Assembly (NCBI GenBank): GCA_947379975.1
Contig: CANCPF010000004.1
Span: forward strand, 1 to 64,000
Source: Methylophilaceae bacterium
GTDB taxonomy: Bacteria; Pseudomonadota; Gammaproteobacteria; Burkholderiales; Methylophilaceae
Direction: 5' to 3'
DNA: 64,000 bases
Positions 26,728 to 35,699 of this stretch are shown piece by piece (positions within the stretch are counted from its first letter, which is position 1; each line of letters begins with the position of its first letter). Position numbers and translations under genes: made by a program. The notes beneath the pieces are model-generated. The model saw nothing but the letters and a program-made list of their open reading frames with translations. It did no database searches and was not told the DNA's origin.

Positions 26728-27516
26728 ATGTCAGATATCTTAAAGAAAATTTTAGCCACTAAAGAAATAGAAGTGGCCACCAGCAAAGCTGCAGTAAGTT
26801 TGGATCAACTACAAGCACTAGCCGAAGCTCAACCAGAACCGCGCGATTTTGTTGGTAGCATCTACAAAAAGGTGGTGGCTAATAAGCCTGCGGTGATTGC
26901 TGAAATTAAAAAAGCCAGTCCGTCAAAAGGCATTATTCGTGAAGATTTTAACCCAGCACAAATTGCTAAAAGCTATGAAAAAGGCGGTGCGGCGTGCTTG
27001 TCAGTACTCACTGACGCAGAATATTTTCAAGGTTCTGCAGAATACTTAAGGCAAGCACGTGCGGCGTGCAAACTACCGGTGTTGCGTAAAGACTTTATGA
27101 TAGACCCTTACCAAATATTTGAAGCACGCGCGATGGGCGCTGATTGTGTGTTATTAATTGTAGCGGCGCTAGAACTTAAGCAAATGCAAGCTTTAGAATT
27201 ATTGGCCAATGAATTAGGTATGGCGGTCTTGGTAGAAGTACATGATGCTGACGAGCTTGAGTTAGCCTTGCAGTTAGACACACCATTAATCGGCATTAAT
27301 AACCGTAATTTGCGTACTTTTGAAGTGTCGCTACAAACAACCTTAGACTTGTTAAAAGTACTGCCAGAAGACCGTTTTGTTGTCACGGAATCGGGCATAT
27401 TTACCCCAGAAGATGTGAAACTAATGCGCGATAATGATGTGCAGGCATTTTTGGTTGGCGAGGCATTTATGCGTCAGCCTGACCCGGGCGCTGAATTGGC
27501 AAGAGTTTTTGGATGA
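26728..27516 (+). CDS. trpC: Indole-3-glycerol phosphate synthase
   Basis: TrpC closes the indole ring of indole-3-glycerol phosphate. The 262-residue barrel contains VIAEIKKASPSKGIIREDF, CLSVLTDAEYFQGS, PVLRKDFMIDPYQI, LVEVHDADELELAL, GINNRNLRTFEV and VTESGIFTPEDV, with all catalytic lysines and glutamates in place. No TrpF fusion is present. trpF, trpB and trpA are not in the window. Confidence 0.96.
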   Translation: MSDILKKILATKEIEVATSKAAVSLDQLQALAEAQPEPRDFVGSIYKKVVANKPAVIAEIKKASPSKGIIREDFNPAQIAKSYEKGGAACLSVLTDAEYFQGSAEYLRQARAACKLPVLRKDFMIDPYQIFEARAMGADCVLLIVAALELKQMQALELLANELGMAVLVEVHDADELELALQLDTPLIGINNRNLRTFEVSLQTTLDLLKVLPEDRFVVTESGIFTPEDVKLMRDNDVQAFLVGEAFMRQPDPGAELARVFG

Positions 27517-27538
27517 TTTTTTATAGATAAACTTGCTT

Positions 27539-27622
27539 GTCATTCCGTGCTTGACACGGAATCCAGTGGCTTTTTGGTGATACATTTCAACGACGCTAGA
27601 TACCGACTTTCGTCGGTATGAC
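27539..27622. repeat. REP-like inverted doublet between trpC and hemB
   Basis: Two hairpins face each other: ATTCCGTG-CTTGA-CACGGAAT (27542-27562) and ATACCGAC-TTTC-GTCGGTAT (27600-27619), both with perfect 8-bp stems. The outer ends match as inverted copies (GTCATTCCG at 27539 and CGGTATGAC ending at 27622, 8 of 9 paired). The second half read backward resembles the first, so this is a pair of related palindromic units in opposite orientation, like REP/BIME elements. It fills about half of the 157-nt gap. Confidence 0.7.
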
Positions 27623-27673
27623 GAAGATTACAATAAGTACGATGAAATAAATTATAGAATTGAGGCAATCAAT

Positions 27674-28666
27674 ATGAGCTATCCCTATTCCCGCCCACGC
27701 CGCATGCGTAAAGATGAATTTTCTCGCCGGATGATGCGTGAAAATGTGCTGACTACCGATGATTTAATTTACCCGGTATTTGTACTAGACGGTGAAAATC
27801 GTATTGAAGAAGTCGCCTCTATGCCAGGGGTTAAACGCCAAAGCATAGATGTGTTATTACAAACTGCCGCGGAATGCGTGCAATTGGGCATTCCTGCCAT
27901 CGCATTATTTCCAGTTGTTGGTGGTCAGTTTAAAAGTTTAGACGCCGCAGAGGCATTTAATCCTGATGGCTTGGTGCAACGTGCTGTTGCAGCCCTTAAA
28001 GCGGCACATCCTACGTTGGGCATTATTACCGATGTCGCCTTAGACCCGTATACCACGCACGGCCAAGATGGCTTAATTGACGCTGATGGCTATGTGCTCA
28101 ATGACGACACCATAGAGGTGTTGGTTAAGCAAGCCATTTCTCATGCAAACGCAGGCGCCGATATCGTCGCACCTAGCGACATGATGGATGGCCGCATTGG
28201 CCAAATCCGTGAGGCCTTAGAAAGCACGCGCAATATTCACACGAAGATTTTGGCTTATTCAGCCAAATATGCCTCAGCATTTTACGGCCCATTTCGCGAT
28301 GCCGTCGGTTCCGCTGGCAATTTAGGCTCAGGCAATAAATACACCTACCAAATGGATCCAGCGAATAGTGACGAAGCCATTAAAGAAGTCGGCTTAGACA
28401 TTGAAGAAGGCGCTGACATGGTGATGGTGAAGCCAGGCATGCCATATTTAGATATTGTGCGCCGCGTAAAAGATGAATTTGGCGTACCGACTTTCGCTTA
28501 TCAAGTCAGTGGCGAATACGCCATGCTTAAAGCGGCCGCGCAGAACGGTTGGTTAGATGAGCGCGCCTGTGTAATGGAAAGTTTATTGGCATTTAAACGT
28601 GCTGGTGCTGATGGCATTTTGACTTACTTTGCGATGGATGTAGCGCGTTGGCTAAAAGCTAATTAA
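27674..28666 (+). CDS. hemB: Delta-aminolevulinic acid dehydratase (porphobilinogen synthase)
   Basis: HemB condenses two 5-aminolevulinates to porphobilinogen. The 330 residues have the Schiff-base lysines in KILAYSAKYASAFYGPFRDA and MVMVKPGMPYLDI. The metal region reads DVALDPYTTHGQDG, where zinc enzymes have cysteines (DTCFCEYTSHGHCG in E. coli). The Asp-rich form is that of magnesium-using enzymes such as Pseudomonas HemB, so no catalytic zinc is expected. It is preceded by the REP-like doublet and followed by a hairpin. Confidence 0.95.
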   Translation: MSYPYSRPRRMRKDEFSRRMMRENVLTTDDLIYPVFVLDGENRIEEVASMPGVKRQSIDVLLQTAAECVQLGIPAIALFPVVGGQFKSLDAAEAFNPDGLVQRAVAALKAAHPTLGIITDVALDPYTTHGQDGLIDADGYVLNDDTIEVLVKQAISHANAGADIVAPSDMMDGRIGQIREALESTRNIHTKILAYSAKYASAFYGPFRDAVGSAGNLGSGNKYTYQMDPANSDEAIKEVGLDIEEGADMVMVKPGMPYLDIVRRVKDEFGVPTFAYQVSGEYAMLKAAAQNGWLDERACVMESLLAFKRAGADGILTYFAMDVARWLKAN

Positions 28667-28677
28667 AGAAAATAATT

Positions 28678-28708
28678 CTGGTGCGTAAACTTTAGTTTGC
28701 GCAGCCAG
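28678..28708 (+). terminator. Hairpin after hemB
   Basis: A 14-bp stem with one bulge and one G-T pair (28678-28691 with 28694-28708) closes a 2-nt loop 12 nt after the hemB stop. No long T run follows, so it is a weak or Rho-assisted terminator at best. Confidence 0.45.
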
Positions 28709-28755
28709 TAATTGTTTACACTCAAATACCGTGATGATCTTCTATCACTCCCTTA

Positions 28756-29379
28756 CTACTGATTTAACAACAGCTTAACATGCTCAATACCAGCCCGTTG
28801 TGCAGAACTACCATCCGCCGCTCGTTTGGTTGCAACTCTAATCTGATCTACGGAAAATACACTTAGTTTAATTACCCCAGAGTCTGTTTCTAGTGTAAAA
28901 ACTGGTGTTTTTTTGCGACTGGCAACTTTTTTATCACGCTTAGTATCGTTAGTCACACGATTCGGTTTGTCGTCTGTTTCAAAGGGAATATCTTTGTTCA
29001 GCAAAAACATTTCCACATCTTTTAAACTATCGGCAAACAAATGAATATCTGTTTCAGCGCCTAAGCCGGCCGACCCATCTAGCACTGCGCCAGTTAAGTA
29101 TGGGTCGAATTTTTCTAATAATTGCATAGTGTACAACGCACTTTTTCGCAGATTAAGTAGCTGCTCAGGCTGCTCATTACTTAAGAATAATACATTATAA
29201 AGTTTGAGCGCTTGCTCAACTTCAGCGTTTGACGGTAGCGCATTATTATCAATCGCGCCGATTTTCCGCCCAGCCTTTTTTTTGGCGTAAGCAAAGTCAG
29301 AGATGCCCTCTTCCGCCATCATTTTAGCGGCTTTCTGCGCAATCAATTGTCGTAATTGTTGAGGTGTTTCTCTCGCCAT
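28756..29379 (-). CDS. Conserved hypothetical protein, possibly nucleotidyltransferase-like
   Basis: I do not recognise a characterised family for this 207-residue soluble protein. The N-terminal half is helical and basic (QLIAQKAAKMMAEEGISDFAYAKKKAGR). The middle holds YLTGAVLDGSAGLGAETDIHLFAD followed by KDVEMFLLNKDIPFE. The GS...DIH spacing faintly recalls the GS-xn-DxD core of nucleotidyltransferases, but the second acidic residue is replaced by His. The ATG at 29379 is chosen over a GTG one codon upstream. It lies 101 nt downstream of mrcA in the same direction. No signal peptide or membrane helix is present. Confidence 0.6.
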   Translation of the reverse strand: MARETPQQLRQLIAQKAAKMMAEEGISDFAYAKKKAGRKIGAIDNNALPSNAEVEQALKLYNVLFLSNEQPEQLLNLRKSALYTMQLLEKFDPYLTGAVLDGSAGLGAETDIHLFADSLKDVEMFLLNKDIPFETDDKPNRVTNDTKRDKKVASRKKTPVFTLETDSGVIKLSVFSVDQIRVATKRAADGSSAQRAGIEHVKLLLNQ

Positions 29380-29480
29380 CACATATACTTTTTATATCAA
29401 TAAATAATTCGTTATCTCACAAATTAATTCAAACCTAGCATTTAGCCGCTAAACTTTGTCCGGCATTTTGCCTAGCTGGG

Positions 29481-31889
29481 TTAAGGTTTTTTAACAGATT
29501 GACTAGCCCCAGCTTTGTTGGCACTAGAGGTCGAAAAGCTAGTTTCTGGCTGTAAAAGCTGTTGCGCTTGGTTAATTGCCGGCACGACAGCATCACCATT
29601 GTCATCTAACATGGGCGATACATAGCCATCGCCTGCAGGTGGCGGATATTCATGATAAAAATAGTCAGTGATGCCATTCACATTGCTCTTGCCAGTGGCT
29701 GGGTCAATATTAATTGCCACCACGCCATCAGGCATTGCCATACCAGTCTCGGGCACGCTTCTTAAGGCGCCAGCCATGTATTTCATCCAAATAGGTAAAG
29801 CCGCCGCGGCACCTGTTTCATTTCTACCTAAGGTGCGTGGTTTATCAAAGCCTATCCATGCCACAGCTACTTGCGCTGGGCTATATCCAGCAAACCAAGC
29901 ATCCATGTGATCATTGGTAGTGCCGGTTTTTCCGGCAAGATCGCTTCTGCCTAATTGCAGTGCTTTGGCAGCGGTACCACTCCGTACTACACTTTGCAGC
30001 ATAGAGTTCATAATAAAAGCATTGCGCGCATCGATCACACGAGGTGCGCCATTTCCCGCTTGATCAAACTTAGTGACTAAAAGTACCGTTCCTTTTTGGT
30101 CGACAATTTTAGCAATTAAGTTTGGTTTCACGAGATAACCACCATTAGCAAACACCGCATAAGCGGTAGCCATTTGGTACGGCGTCGCAGAGCCTGCGCC
30201 TAGCGCCATGGTTAAATAAGCAGGATGGTTTTTTGCGGCAAATCCAAAGTGGGTAATGTAATCTTGGGCATAGTTAGGCCCAATCGCTTGCAACACCCTA
30301 ATCGCTACCGTATTCACTGATTTAGCAAGCGCTTCTCTTAAACGTATTGGACCTTCATACCCATCTTCGTAATTTTGTGGAGACCAATTCTGACTACCTG
30401 TGTCAGCAGCTGAAAAGTTGAGCGGCCCATCCTCTACAATAGTTGCGGGTGTGTAGCCTTTTTCTAATGCCGCAGAATAAATAAATGGCTTAAAACTAGA
30501 GCCTGGCTGACGCCAAGCTTGTGTCACATGGTTAAATTTAGTTTGATTGAAGTCAAAACCACCGACTAGCGCACGAATCGCTCCATTTTCAGGATCTAAT
30601 GCAACAAGCGCAGCCTGAACTTGCGGCAATTGCACGATTTTCCAACCATCACCGGTTTTAATTAAACGAATCACCGCACCTACTTTTAATAAGCGCTTAG
30701 CTGGATCTTTTTCAGCCAAGGTTTTTTCTACCAGCGCTAAACCCTTACCGCTAATTTCAATTTCATCACCATTCTTCCCGTGCGTTTTAACTGATTTCGG
30801 TGAAATATTGGTAATAATGGCTGGCATAAACCCATTGAATTCCTCAACATCGTCTAACGCTGCGTCAAAAGCACTTTTTTTCTCGCTTGATGCTAGCGAC
30901 TCAATGGCTATTATTTTTTCTGGACCACGATATCCATGACGTAAATCATAGTCCAATATCCCTTCTCTCACTGCCGAGTTAGCTGATTCCTGACTGGCTT
31001 TACGTATGGTGGTGTAAACCGACAAACCGCTACTATAGATATCTTCCTGATACTTGGCATACAAGCTTTCTCGTACGATTTCAGCAACGTAATCTGCAGC
31101 TAAATCACGCGATTGTTTAGAAGCCTTAAATCGCAAGGGCTGCTTTAAGGCCGCATGGTACAAATCCTCTTTAATAAAACCAAAGCGATACATGTCGTGT
31201 AAAACTTCTTGCTGGCGGCTAATCGCACGCTTGGGATTAATAAACGGATTATAGGTAGAGGGCGCTTTAGGCAAGCCGGCCAACAATGCAGTTTCAGCTA
31301 AATTTATTTTGTTTAGCGGCTTACCGTAATATACTTGCGAGGCCGCTGCAAAGCCATATGAGCGTTGGCCAAGGTAAATCTGATTGATGTAAAGCTCTAG
31401 TATTTTCTCTTTGCTAAGACTATGTTCAATTTTGATCGCCAGTAAAGCTTCATTGATTTTAGTGACTAAAGTCCGCTTGCCATTGGGTACAGTAAAAAAG
31501 TTTTTTGCGACTTGCATCGTAATGGTACTGGCGCCTTCATGGCCTTGACCGGTTAGATTGGTCTTTATCGCACGAAATATGCCTTTAACATCAATGCCAT
31601 TATGTTGATAAAAGCGCCTGTCCTCAATGGCTATAACGGCATGCTGCATGTTCTGCGGTACATTTTCAATGTTGATGTAAGCACGATGTTCCTCACCAAA
31701 TTCACCAATCAAATATTTATCTTCCGAGTACACTCGTAATGGCTGTTTAGGGTGGTAATCAGTGAGCGCATCTAGCGAAGGTAAGGCTGGATATATGACT
31801 GCGGCAGCAATGCCTATCAGTGCGATCATTGACAAACTGCCAACGACGATTGCCAATAAAATATAGTGCCACCATTTATTAAGATTCAT
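29481..31889 (-). CDS. mrcA: Penicillin-binding protein 1A (bifunctional class A PBP)
   Basis: PBP1A polymerises glycan strands and cross-links peptidoglycan at the inner membrane. The 802 residues have a cytoplasmic stub, one transmembrane helix (about 8-30), and the transglycosylase domain (AIEDRRFYQHNGID, GASTITMQVAKNFF, KILELYINQIYLG). An OB-like insert and the transpeptidase domain follow, with SxxK in GSSFKPFIYS, SVN in LAKSVNTVAIR, and KTG in LAGKTGTTND. The Pro/Ser-rich C-terminus ends QSVKKP. It is divergent from aroK; in many betaproteobacteria pilMNOPQ lies in that gap, but not here. Confidence 0.95.
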   Translation of the reverse strand: MNLNKWWHYILLAIVVGSLSMIALIGIAAAVIYPALPSLDALTDYHPKQPLRVYSEDKYLIGEFGEEHRAYINIENVPQNMQHAVIAIEDRRFYQHNGIDVKGIFRAIKTNLTGQGHEGASTITMQVAKNFFTVPNGKRTLVTKINEALLAIKIEHSLSKEKILELYINQIYLGQRSYGFAAASQVYYGKPLNKINLAETALLAGLPKAPSTYNPFINPKRAISRQQEVLHDMYRFGFIKEDLYHAALKQPLRFKASKQSRDLAADYVAEIVRESLYAKYQEDIYSSGLSVYTTIRKASQESANSAVREGILDYDLRHGYRGPEKIIAIESLASSEKKSAFDAALDDVEEFNGFMPAIITNISPKSVKTHGKNGDEIEISGKGLALVEKTLAEKDPAKRLLKVGAVIRLIKTGDGWKIVQLPQVQAALVALDPENGAIRALVGGFDFNQTKFNHVTQAWRQPGSSFKPFIYSAALEKGYTPATIVEDGPLNFSAADTGSQNWSPQNYEDGYEGPIRLREALAKSVNTVAIRVLQAIGPNYAQDYITHFGFAAKNHPAYLTMALGAGSATPYQMATAYAVFANGGYLVKPNLIAKIVDQKGTVLLVTKFDQAGNGAPRVIDARNAFIMNSMLQSVVRSGTAAKALQLGRSDLAGKTGTTNDHMDAWFAGYSPAQVAVAWIGFDKPRTLGRNETGAAAALPIWMKYMAGALRSVPETGMAMPDGVVAINIDPATGKSNVNGITDYFYHEYPPPAGDGYVSPMLDDNGDAVVPAINQAQQLLQPETSFSTSSANKAGASQSVKKP

Positions 31890-32221
31890 GAAGTGTTGTC
31901 GGTCATATTGGTAAGGTAATTCTCATCATTATAAATTGCTAAGCTAAATTATGGCGAATAAACCATTAAATAAAGGTCACTGTTTAGATAATATGTTGGC
32001 TAATTAACTACCGAGCAAGATGACGAAAATGAGCCGCTTATGTTTATTAAGCCAAAATTATGTGCAGTAATTTAAACTGACAATAAGCTGTGCGCACAAT
32101 GGTTTAATAGAAAAAATTTTAAAATCATGTAATATTGTCATAAAATGCCCATGGTGGCTGTGTTGGGCATTTTGTTTAGCCGTATTTTACTCCATGCTTT
32201 AGTTAATTAAGGTGTACCAAA
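31890..32221. other. 332-nt divergent gap between mrcA and aroK
   Basis: No gene is visible here, and I cannot recognise remains of pil genes. It should contain the mrcA promoter and the aroK promoter. Its one clear structure is the hairpin at 32142-32173. Confidence 0.5.
32142..32173 (+). terminator. Terminator-like hairpin with no gene before it
   Basis: A perfect 10-bp stem (AAAATGCCCA at 32142-32151 with TGGGCATTTT at 32164-32173), a 12-nt loop and a T-rich 3' flank lie 48 nt upstream of aroK. No gene on this strand precedes it. It may be left over from a lost gene or act as an attenuator in the aroK leader. Confidence 0.5.
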
Positions 32222-32944
32222 CTGAACAATATTTATTTTGTAGGCCTAATGGGCGCAGGAAAAACCACTATTGGTCGTTTAATAGCGAAGCAATTAGGCA
32301 TGGTTTTTTATGATTCAGACCACGAAGTGGAGCGCAAAACTGGTGTTAAAATACCGTTAATATTTGAGCTAGAAGGTGAGCCTGGCTTTAGAAAACGTGA
32401 AGCCAGCACGATAGAAGATCTTTGCCAGTTAAAAAACATCGTCATGGCCACAGGCGGTGGCGTTGTATTGCTAGCAGAAAATCGTGAGCTTTTGAGAAAT
32501 AACGGCATCGTTGTTTATTTGCGTGGAAACGTACACGATTTATGGCTACGCACTCGTAACGACAAAACCCGACCTTTATTACAAGGCGGCAATATTAAGC
32601 AAAAACTAGAGCAATTGTATATAGAGCGCGACCCGATATATACTAAACTAGCTGATTTTATTGTCGATACTGGTGCACAATCGGCTATAGAAATTAGCGC
32701 CTATATTGAGCATTTACTACAAACTCAGCATGGCAGAGAGAGCCCTGAAAGAAGATTTGAAATGGCAAAAAACACTAGCCATCTTGATAGTCACTTGGAT
32801 AATCACTTGGCTAGTCACCCAGCAAATGATAATTGCGCACTAAGTAAAAATCTAATTAACAAACATGTGGCAAAACAAGATTTAGTCAATCCCGATAACA
32901 ATAACCAAAATTTATCGAAGTCAGATCTAGCAAACTTCAATTAA
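32222..32944 (+). CDS. aroK: Shikimate kinase, CTG start and long polar tail
   Basis: AroK phosphorylates shikimate with ATP in the chorismate pathway. The catalytic core has the P-loop GLMGAGKTTIG, shikimate-binding DSDHEVE and GFRKRE, ATGGGVVLL, and the lid RNDKTRPLL. The first ATG (32249) would begin inside the P-loop strand, removing NIYFVGL. The frame is open only from 32207, and the sole sensible start is CTG at 32222, with TAAGG 9 nt upstream, giving MNNIYFVGLMGAGK and 240 residues. The usual enzyme has 170-180 residues; here about 65-70 polar residues follow, including a four-copy repeat. aroB follows after 58 nt. Confidence 0.88.
   Translation: MNNIYFVGLMGAGKTTIGRLIAKQLGMVFYDSDHEVERKTGVKIPLIFELEGEPGFRKREASTIEDLCQLKNIVMATGGGVVLLAENRELLRNNGIVVYLRGNVHDLWLRTRNDKTRPLLQGGNIKQKLEQLYIERDPIYTKLADFIVDTGAQSAIEISAYIEHLLQTQHGRESPERRFEMAKNTSHLDSHLDNHLASHPANDNCALSKNLINKHVAKQDLVNPDNNNQNLSKSDLANFN
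32777..32824 (+). repeat. Four-copy 12-bp tandem repeat in the aroK tail
   Basis: Four adjacent 12-bp units (starts 32777, 32789, 32801, 32813) encode SHLD, SHLD, NHLA and SHPA. Units two and three differ at two bases. The repeat keeps the reading frame. It lies beyond the catalytic core, where copy number could vary without loss of kinase function. Confidence 0.7.
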
Positions 32945-33002
32945 GTCACCATAACTAAGTAATAACAACCGTTAAATAACCACCATTAAGCTCAATAATC
33001 AG

Positions 33003-34076
33003 ATGCAAACACTCAAAGTTGAATTAGCCGACAGAAGTTACCCGATACATATAGGGAGAAACCTCATCTCTGATGCGAGCTTAATCTTGCCTTATCTAAA
33101 ACGCAAGCATGTGGCGATTGTCACCAACACTACGGTTGCACCTTTGTATTTAGAGCAATTAAGTCAGTCATTACAAGCCGCTGGTGTCACCGTCATTGCT
33201 ATCATTTTGCCAGATGGTGAAGCGTATAAAAACAGCACAACACTCAACACCATTTACGACACGTTGCTGCAAAATCGTTGCGAGCGCAGCACTACATTAA
33301 TCGCACTTGGCGGCGGTGTCATTGGCGATTTAACTGGCTACGCTGCCGCCACCTATTTGCGCGGCGTGCCTTTTATACAAATTCCAACCACTTTATTATC
33401 ACAAGTGGATTCTTCAGTAGGTGGCAAAACTGGCATTAACCACCCGCTTGGTAAAAATATGATAGGCGCTTTTTATCAGCCGCAATTGGTATTAGCCGAC
33501 ATTGATACCTTGCAAACGCTGCCTGCACGTGAATTTTCCGCAGGTATGGCAGAAGTTATTAAGTACGGCCTAATCCGCGATGCGGAATTTTTTGATTGGC
33601 TAGAGCTTAATATGGCCAGCTTGATGCAGTTGGACGAAGACACGCTAAGCTATGCAATCTTTCGCTCATGCCAAAATAAAGCCGATGTAGTCGCTAAAGA
33701 TGAGCACGAGCAAGGTGATCGCGCACTGCTTAATTTAGGCCATACTTTTGGTCACGCTATAGAAAACGCCATGGGCTACGGCGTTTGGTTGCATGGTGAA
33801 GCGGTTGCCGCGGGTAGCATGCTGGCAGCAGATTTATCGCGGCGCATGGGCTGGTTATCTGAGTCAGAAGTGACGCGCATTCAAAACAGTTTTGTCGCAG
33901 CAGACTTACCGATTACCGCCCCAAAATTAGGTGTAGAACGCTATTTAGATTTAATGGGTTTAGACAAAAAAGTTGAAAATGGCAAAATTAGGCTGATACT
34001 ACAACAAGGCATAGGGAAATCTGTGATTACCAGCGATTACGATGCACAAAAATTAAAAGAGACTTTGGCTTTATGA
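33003..34076 (+). CDS. aroB: 3-dehydroquinate synthase
   Basis: AroB cyclises DAHP to 3-dehydroquinate using NAD and a divalent metal. The 357 residues contain PDGEAYKNSTTLNTIYD, GGGVIGDLTGYAAATYLRGVP, QVDSSVGGKTGINHPLGKNMIGAF, AEVIKYGLI with the metal-binding Glu, and NLGHTFGHAIE and LHGEAV with the metal histidines. It is downstream of aroK in the standard order. Confidence 0.96.
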   Translation: MQTLKVELADRSYPIHIGRNLISDASLILPYLKRKHVAIVTNTTVAPLYLEQLSQSLQAAGVTVIAIILPDGEAYKNSTTLNTIYDTLLQNRCERSTTLIALGGGVIGDLTGYAAATYLRGVPFIQIPTTLLSQVDSSVGGKTGINHPLGKNMIGAFYQPQLVLADIDTLQTLPAREFSAGMAEVIKYGLIRDAEFFDWLELNMASLMQLDEDTLSYAIFRSCQNKADVVAKDEHEQGDRALLNLGHTFGHAIENAMGYGVWLHGEAVAAGSMLAADLSRRMGWLSESEVTRIQNSFVAADLPITAPKLGVERYLDLMGLDKKVENGKIRLILQQGIGKSVITSDYDAQKLKETLAL

Positions 34077-34104
34077 TAAATGTGTGTAGCACTATTCATC
34101 CGGC

Positions 34105-35238
34105 ATGTTCAATATGAACAACCTTGCCGTCTATGCCGCCAACCCAGAGCTAGCGATAGGCCGGCAATTTCAAGAGCCTGCCTCAGAAACTCGTAACGCA
34201 TTTCAACGCGATCGTGACCGTATTATTCACTCGACAGCTTTTCGTCGCTTGGAATACAAAACACAGGTATTTGTAAATCACGAAGGCGATTTATTTCGCA
34301 CGCGACTAACCCACAGCTTAGAAGTTGCCCAAATGGCGCGCGGTATCGCCCGCACACTTCATCTGCATGAAGATCTCACTGAAGCTATTGCACTAGCACA
34401 CGACTTAGGTCACACCCCATTTGGCCATGCTGGGCAAGATGCGCTGAATGAATGTATGCGCGACTTTGGCGGCTTTGAACACAATTTGCAATCGCTACGC
34501 GTGGTAGAAAAACTAGAGCTACGCTACGCCGAATTTGATGGATTAAACCTGACCTTTGAAGTACGCGAAGGCATACTTAAACATTGTTCGGTTAAAAATG
34601 CAAAGTTGCTCGGTGATGTAGGCCAACGTTTTTTAGATAAAACAAGCCCTAGCCTAGAGGCGCAACTTACCAACTATGCCGACGAAATTGCCTACAATAA
34701 TCATGACATTGACGATGGCTTACGCTCTGGATTAATCAGCATAGAGCAATTATCAAAAGTAGAGCTATTTGCGCGTAATTTAGCTATTGTCAAAGATAAA
34801 TATCCTAAGCTTGAGCAAAAGCGCCTGATACATGAAACTGTACGTCGCATGATTAATACGTTAGTTGTCGACTTGTGTACGCACAGCGCTAACAACATTG
34901 AGCAGCATCAACCAAAAAATATCGCAGATATACGCCAACTGCCACAATTAATCGGCTTTAGCAAAGAAATTGCTGACCAAAACCAAAAACTCAAACAATT
35001 TTTACGCAAGAATTTATATCACCATTACAAAGTAAACCGTATGAGTGCAAAAGCCGCCCGTATTGTACGTGAGCTTTTCACTGCATTTTTTGAGAATACC
35101 GGCTTGCTGCCAGACGAGTTTCAGGTCTATGCAGAGCTAGATAAAGCACGGGCAGTGGCAGATTATATCGCTGGTATGACAGATCGTTTTGCAATACGCG
35201 AACATCGCAAGTTATTTACCGTTGAAGAATATTTGTAA
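34105..35238 (+). CDS. dgt: Deoxyguanosinetriphosphate triphosphohydrolase-like protein
   Basis: This HD-domain enzyme family hydrolyses dNTPs to nucleoside and triphosphate. The 377 residues show RDRDRIIHSTAFRRLEYKTQVF, TRLTHSLEVAQMARGIAR with the first His, AHDLGHTPFGHAG with the HD pair, EHNLQSLRVVEKLE and NYADEIAYNNHDIDDGL with the last metal Asp. The length fits the type 2 subfamily. Either of two ATGs (34105, 34114) could be the start; neither has a good ribosome site. It follows aroB by 28 nt, the common aroK-aroB-dgt arrangement. Confidence 0.92.
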   Translation: MFNMNNLAVYAANPELAIGRQFQEPASETRNAFQRDRDRIIHSTAFRRLEYKTQVFVNHEGDLFRTRLTHSLEVAQMARGIARTLHLHEDLTEAIALAHDLGHTPFGHAGQDALNECMRDFGGFEHNLQSLRVVEKLELRYAEFDGLNLTFEVREGILKHCSVKNAKLLGDVGQRFLDKTSPSLEAQLTNYADEIAYNNHDIDDGLRSGLISIEQLSKVELFARNLAIVKDKYPKLEQKRLIHETVRRMINTLVVDLCTHSANNIEQHQPKNIADIRQLPQLIGFSKEIADQNQKLKQFLRKNLYHHYKVNRMSAKAARIVRELFTAFFENTGLLPDEFQVYAELDKARAVADYIAGMTDRFAIREHRKLFTVEEYL

Positions 35239-35360
35239 TAAATTTCAGTTTGACTGTGAAACCCTTTTTATATTAAGCACTTTTTTGCTGCGTTTACGTT
35301 TTAAAAGCTTACAAAGTGCTAGGTTCTTATTATCCAAGTTATTTAATTTAGGCACACCGC

Positions 35361-35699
35361 ATGAGCACATATAGTGAAATTGAAGCAAATGATTTATTCA
35401 ACATGATGGCAACACAGCCATTGTTATTAGTTGATGTACGCAATGACGATGAGGTGGCACGCGGCATAATTGCCGGCGCAGTGCATATTCCATTGGCGAT
35501 GTTACCTGCACAATGTGAACCATTAACTAAGGCAGATAATGTCGTTTTTTATTGTCACAGCGGCATCCGCTCTGCCCATGCGGCGGCATTTGCGGCGAAC
35601 CAAGGTTGTAAAAACGTATATACCTTAGTCGGTGGCGTGTTAGCGTGGAGCAAAGCCGGCCTGCCATTTTTTGCAAAAGATAATGAGGCTAAGCGCTAA
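35361..35699 (+). CDS. Rhodanese-like sulfurtransferase
   Basis: This single-domain 112-residue protein has the active-site loop FYCHSGIRSAHAA with the persulfide-forming Cys, and LLVDVRNDDEVARGIIAGAVHIPL, the typical N-terminal half. It has no signal peptide, so it acts in the cytoplasm. Its stop overlaps the tusA-like start (TAATGG), so the two sulfur-handling proteins are made together and probably pass sulfane sulfur between them. Confidence 0.88.
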   Translation: MSTYSEIEANDLFNMMATQPLLLVDVRNDDEVARGIIAGAVHIPLAMLPAQCEPLTKADNVVFYCHSGIRSAHAAAFAANQGCKNVYTLVGGVLAWSKAGLPFFAKDNEAKR

